Source of the DNA: a virus
Length of the DNA stretch: 41,577 nucleotides
Strand: one strand, 5' to 3'
Virus record (IMG/VR): IMGVR_UViG_3300020131_000076
Coordinates: 1-41,577 of that record
A program made the position numbers and the translations under genes. Positions within the stretch are counted from its first letter, which is position 1. Each line of letters opens with the position of its first letter. Shown one piece after another: positions 39,595 to 41,577 of the stretch. The notes beneath the pieces were generated by a model that was not told where the DNA came from, did no database searches, and saw only the letters and a list, made by a program, of their open reading frames with translations.

Positions 39595-40027
39595 TCTTTA
39601 TCCTTTGTTTGATGTCAGTGGTTGAGTTCTTCGTTACTCGTGGTACGTAACATAAGGACAAACCCATGCTATCTAACCATTCCCAAGTGAAATTCATTTG
39701 CTTTAAGTAATCCTTCTCATGCCAGTCTGATCCTATAACGACCAGCTTCACGTCCTTTAGAGTCTTAATGAAAACGTCAAAGTTTTTAGTGCTATCTGCA
39801 CCTCCTACATTCTTAATTACTTTCGAAACATATCTACAGTTTAGTAGCATTTGCTTTCGCTCTTCAAAGTTCATAATGGGAGCTCTTCCTTTAAACTGCT
39901 GAATGAATTCATCGGTATTTAAAGCAACAATGACTTCACCTTCACCAGCTAATTGCTTGCACTTTTTTAAAAGCTCTAAGTGTCCTGGGTGAAAGAGGTC
40001 AAATGTACCACCTGTGTATACGTTCAT
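39587..40027 (-). CDS. Glycerol-3-phosphate cytidylyltransferase-like (TagD-like)
   Basis: 146 residues. GGTFDLFHPGH carries the HxGH nucleotide-binding site (H13, H16), GSDWHEKDYL matches the TagD GDDWEGKFD block, and RVTKNSTTDIKQRI is the second signature (ISTT-like). TagD makes CDP-glycerol from CTP and glycerol-3-phosphate for teichoic acids. No glycerophosphate polymerase is present, so the phage may make CDP-glycerol, or a related activated alcohol, to decorate a glycan. Other members use phosphoethanolamine or other sugars, so substrate is a best guess. Confidence 0.82.
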   Translation of the reverse strand: MNVYTGGTFDLFHPGHLELLKKCKQLAGEGEVIVALNTDEFIQQFKGRAPIMNFEERKQMLLNCRYVSKVIKNVGGADSTKNFDVFIKTLKDVKLVVIGSDWHEKDYLKQMNFTWEWLDSMGLSLCYVPRVTKNSTTDIKQRIKNV

Positions 40028-40809
40028 AGGTAGAAGGGTAAACTGATATTGTGATTACCTGGTCTCCACTTTTCATAAAGTGGTAAATGTGACTCTGCGT
40101 GTATCTCTGCCTTGGTCTTACCAAATGCTGTAGCCCAGTCCTCCCCCACATCAGTTCTACCGCCATAGTGAATAACATCCATGTTTATCACAATGTTTTG
40201 ATACCCTTGATCTAAAGAGTCTAAACAAAGGTTGTTGTCATAGTTGTGGTGCACTGATTCATTCCAAAACTCTAGGCTGTGGCGAGCAATTAAACTAAAG
40301 CCGTCTAACACTGCACATCTTTGAAATTCTTCCGCAAACTGTCTGTGTCCATGAACTTGTGGGTCTAGTCTGCACCTATCCCCAGCCATAGTTCCGACTC
40401 TAACTAGTTGTTGCATCCTGTAAGGGGATCTATAGATATCAGGGGTTCCAATGCCTGAAGCTCCAAAGAAACCGGCTACTCCTACACTTCCAAGTGCTCC
40501 TAAAATCTTTTTGATTTTTGTATCCCAACCCTGCTCAAACATCTCGATATCTGAATGAGTGTAGAAGAGGTAGTCAGCAGTACTAAACTCTCTTGCTTGG
40601 TTGTAAGCGTGGGGTAGGCCAACATTGTGCTCATTTCTAATTATGTGAATGTTGGACAGTGTGCTGAAATACTCACTTAATGGTGGGTTTGATCCATTGT
40701 CGATCAGAATGTATGTGTTTAAATCATCTTCTGTACACAGCAGCGATTCTAACGTTTTCCTAGCTGACTCGTGTTGATTTAGAATTGGAATTACAATGTC
40801 CATTCTCAT
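40024..40809 (-). CDS. GT2-type glycosyltransferase
   Basis: 261 residues. MDIVIPILNQHESARKTLES, LIDNGSNPPLSEYF, NVGLPHAYNQA, LFYTHSDIEMF (SD metal site), a central insertion, CAVLDGFSLIARHSLEFW and VIHYGGRTD. GT-A fold of the GT2 family. It is the first glycosyltransferase of the cassette and overlaps its neighbours by 4 bases on each side. Confidence 0.87.
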   Translation of the reverse strand: MRMDIVIPILNQHESARKTLESLLCTEDDLNTYILIDNGSNPPLSEYFSTLSNIHIIRNEHNVGLPHAYNQAREFSTADYLFYTHSDIEMFEQGWDTKIKKILGALGSVGVAGFFGASGIGTPDIYRSPYRMQQLVRVGTMAGDRCRLDPQVHGHRQFAEEFQRCAVLDGFSLIARHSLEFWNESVHHNYDNNLCLDSLDQGYQNIVINMDVIHYGGRTDVGEDWATAFGKTKAEIHAESHLPLYEKWRPGNHNISLPFYL

Positions 40810-41108
40810 ATGAACTTCCTTTGTTTATCCATACCTGCTCTTTTTCTCCCTGACGGATCAGCAGTGTATTTGTCGTTATGAATGACGTTACCTTTTTCAT
40901 TTGTTTGGATTAGTGCTCCGCTAGGGTGTTGCCACATTGCATGTGGTTGATTTGAACCCATGCTATAGCGGCTATCGTAGATTCGGACAAGGTGAAACTC
41001 GAGGCAATGAGGGCATTGATATATGGAGTAACGTCTATTATCTAGACCAACTACTTCACCAATAAGGCTCCACTTCGTGGCAATTGGATAATGATCACAT
41101 TCACTCAT
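40806..41108 (-). CDS. Small zinc-ribbon-like protein heading the cassette
   Basis: 100 residues. C4 and H6 near the start and CPHC (about 32-35) with EFH form a probable zinc site. The C-terminal half is polar (GALIQTNEKGNVIHNDKY) and basic. No family recognised. First gene of the glycan block. ATG 41108 has no ribosome site; a promoter-like pair ends 9 bases upstream. Confidence 0.65.
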   Translation of the reverse strand: MSECDHYPIATKWSLIGEVVGLDNRRYSIYQCPHCLEFHLVRIYDSRYSMGSNQPHAMWQHPSGALIQTNEKGNVIHNDKYTADPSGRKRAGMDKQRKFI

Positions 41109-41117
41109 TTGACGCTA

Positions 41118-41151
41118 ATCATTACCGATTAAAGTCTTAGATCAAGCCTTA
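41118..41151 (-). promoter_or_regulatory. Promoter-like site with shared 16-bp element (copy A)
   Basis: Minus strand: TAAGGCTTGATCTAAG (41151-41136) with TTGATC (41145-41140), 16-base spacer, AATGAT (41123-41118), 9 bases before ATG 41108. The 16-mer recurs before 38861 with one change. It probably drives the whole glycan cassette, perhaps under a shared activator. Confidence 0.5.
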
Positions 41152-41155
41152 TTTA

Positions 41156-41183
41156 TTGACATTCATTTTCATTGTGCTATATT
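41156..41183 (+). promoter_or_regulatory. Plus-strand promoter of the junction unit
   Basis: TTGACA (41156-41161), 16-base spacer, TATATT (41178-41183), very near consensus. It drives the leader and the membrane protein gene at 41370, opposite to the glycan cassette. Confidence 0.7.
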
Positions 41184-41202
41184 GTTTGCACAACTAGCTC
41201 GT

Positions 41203-41259
41203 AAAACGGATATCCCGTCTCTCAAGTAATTTTGGGGCACATTAAGGATCCGTTTTTTT
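41203..41259 (+). terminator. Terminator-like leader structure (attenuator candidate)
   Basis: AAAACGGAT (41203-41211) and ATCCGTTTT (41248-41256) pair perfectly over 9 bases and the T-tract runs to 41259. A second, exclusive hairpin uses the same 5' arm (ACGG-ATATC-CCGT). It lies about 20 bases after the promoter, so transcription of the membrane protein must pass it. Confidence 0.5.
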
Positions 41260-41369
41260 GCGTTCTGAGCGATTTGCATACTTTGAAGCTGCAGTTGCAA
41301 ACCCCTCTCTAGCATGGGGTACAAAGTGAAAGTAGTAAGCGAGTTGTAAATAAAGTGAGCTAAAAGACT

Positions 41370-41577
41370 ATGTGTGATATGTTTGGATTGAGTTTGATCA
41401 AGTTCTTCTTAAGGCAGACAGAGCCTTGGAGAAGCATTTTTTTTGTCTTGTTTGCATTGGTGATTGCTTCACACTTCCTAACGGTGGTGACTAATCTAAA
41501 GAACGCTTTTTTGCCTACTGAGTCAGCTTCCAGGGTAGAAAACCATTACTTTGGGAATGTCACTTACATAACTCATA
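41370..41577 (+). CDS. Junction-spanning small membrane protein, N-terminal part
   Basis: ATG 41370 (MCDMFGLSLIKFFLRQTEPW) opens a frame that reaches the right end without a stop and continues at base 132 of the left end, for 88 residues in all. A positive N-terminus (KFFLRQTEPWR) is followed by a membrane span FFVLFALVIASHFLTVV (about 25-41), then a polar tail with two cysteines near the end, so it is probably a signal-anchor protein with the tail outside. A promoter and a structured leader precede it. Lone plus-strand gene: a candidate lysogenic-conversion or superinfection-exclusion protein (inference). Ribosome site weak (AAGTGAG). Confidence 0.72.
   Translation, partial: MCDMFGLSLIKFFLRQTEPWRSIFFVLFALVIASHFLTVVTNLKNAFLPTESASRVENHYFGNVTYITH
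41452..41577. repeat. Right copy of 126-bp terminal direct repeat
   Basis: Exact duplicate of positions 7-132. Removing one copy leaves a circular unit of about 41.44 kb. It lies inside the plus-strand membrane-protein gene that starts at 41370, not beside the terminase genes, so it is not an obvious packaging signal. Confidence 0.93.

Noticed and set aside
33284-41108. DNA-base glycosylation system (as in T4)
   Set aside because: No hydroxymethylase, dCTPase or thymidylate-like base-modifying gene is present, and the enzymes fit glycan or protein modification better.
1-41577. Alternative genetic code or archaeal host
   Set aside because: TAA, TAG and TGA all end well-defined genes, and many starts have bacterial AAAGGA or AGGAGG sites.
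1-41577. CRISPR arrays, insertion sequences or transposons
   Set aside because: No regularly spaced repeats and no transposase with terminal inverted repeats were seen; the HTH and HNH genes are phage-type accessory genes.

Overview
The window is the complete, or very nearly complete, genome of a temperate tailed dsDNA phage with siphovirus architecture. The last 126 bases (41452-41577) repeat bases 7-132 exactly, and an 88-codon reading frame runs from the right end into the left end, so the molecule is circular or terminally redundant with a unit of about 41.44 kb. TAA, TAG and TGA all end genes, so the standard bacterial code applies. Many genes carry AAAGGA/AGGAGG ribosome sites, so the host is a bacterium. 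The sequence is AT-rich, and nothing in it fixes the host phylum. The only host clue is a tRNA 3' end in the putative attP, with no CCA encoded.

Layout (almost everything lies on the minus strand, so each block is transcribed right to left):
(1) 265-9.6 kb, early region. A small HTH regulator sits under a perfect palindrome. It is followed by small membrane and basic proteins, a RecT/Bet annealing protein, a 350-bp non-coding segment with strong palindromes, a DUF4373-type replication protein, and about 20 small accessory proteins (zinc ribbons, HTH proteins, two HNH proteins). Several of these are under 60 codons.
(2) 9.6-10.9 kb, integration module: attP (tRNA T-arm/acceptor sequence with inverted core sites) and a plus-strand tyrosine integrase.
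(3) 10.9-12.3 kb, lysis: an XhlA-like coiled-coil membrane protein and an M23 endolysin that ends in two membrane segments.
(4) 12.3-22.8 kb, tail and connector: glycine-rich tip protein, small structural proteins, Tal-like hub with an extra N-terminal domain, Dit, tape measure, frameshifted tail chaperones, a PH-domain (DUF4429-like) moron with its own promoter, tail tube, and head-tail joining proteins.
(5) 22.8-33.2 kb, head and packaging: capsid, protease-scaffold fusion, a large Ser/Thr-rich beta-helix protein, MuF, portal, TerL and TerS.
(6) 33.3-41.1 kb, a compact cassette of five glycosyltransferases (GT2 x3, PLOD-type, GT4), four SAM methyltransferases, one TagD-like cytidylyltransferase and two small proteins.
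(7) 41.1 kb across the junction to 268: a plus-strand unit with its own promoter, encoding a small membrane protein with an extracytoplasmic Cys pair and a 23-codon ORF.

The glycan/methylation cassette is the most novel element. It lies just upstream of the packaging genes on the same strand, and most of its genes overlap or abut. It could build an O-methylated, possibly glycerol-phosphate-bearing glycan. I infer the target is either the phage's own Ser/Thr-rich virion proteins or the host surface. Other notable points are: promoter-like sites with 16-bp spacing that lie 5-9 bases from start codons without ribosome sites (possible leaderless late mRNAs); a T7-tailed leader hairpin ending at the protease start codon; the endolysin-membrane fusion; a pair of genes overlapping in two frames; and a tRNA-Leu-like relic.
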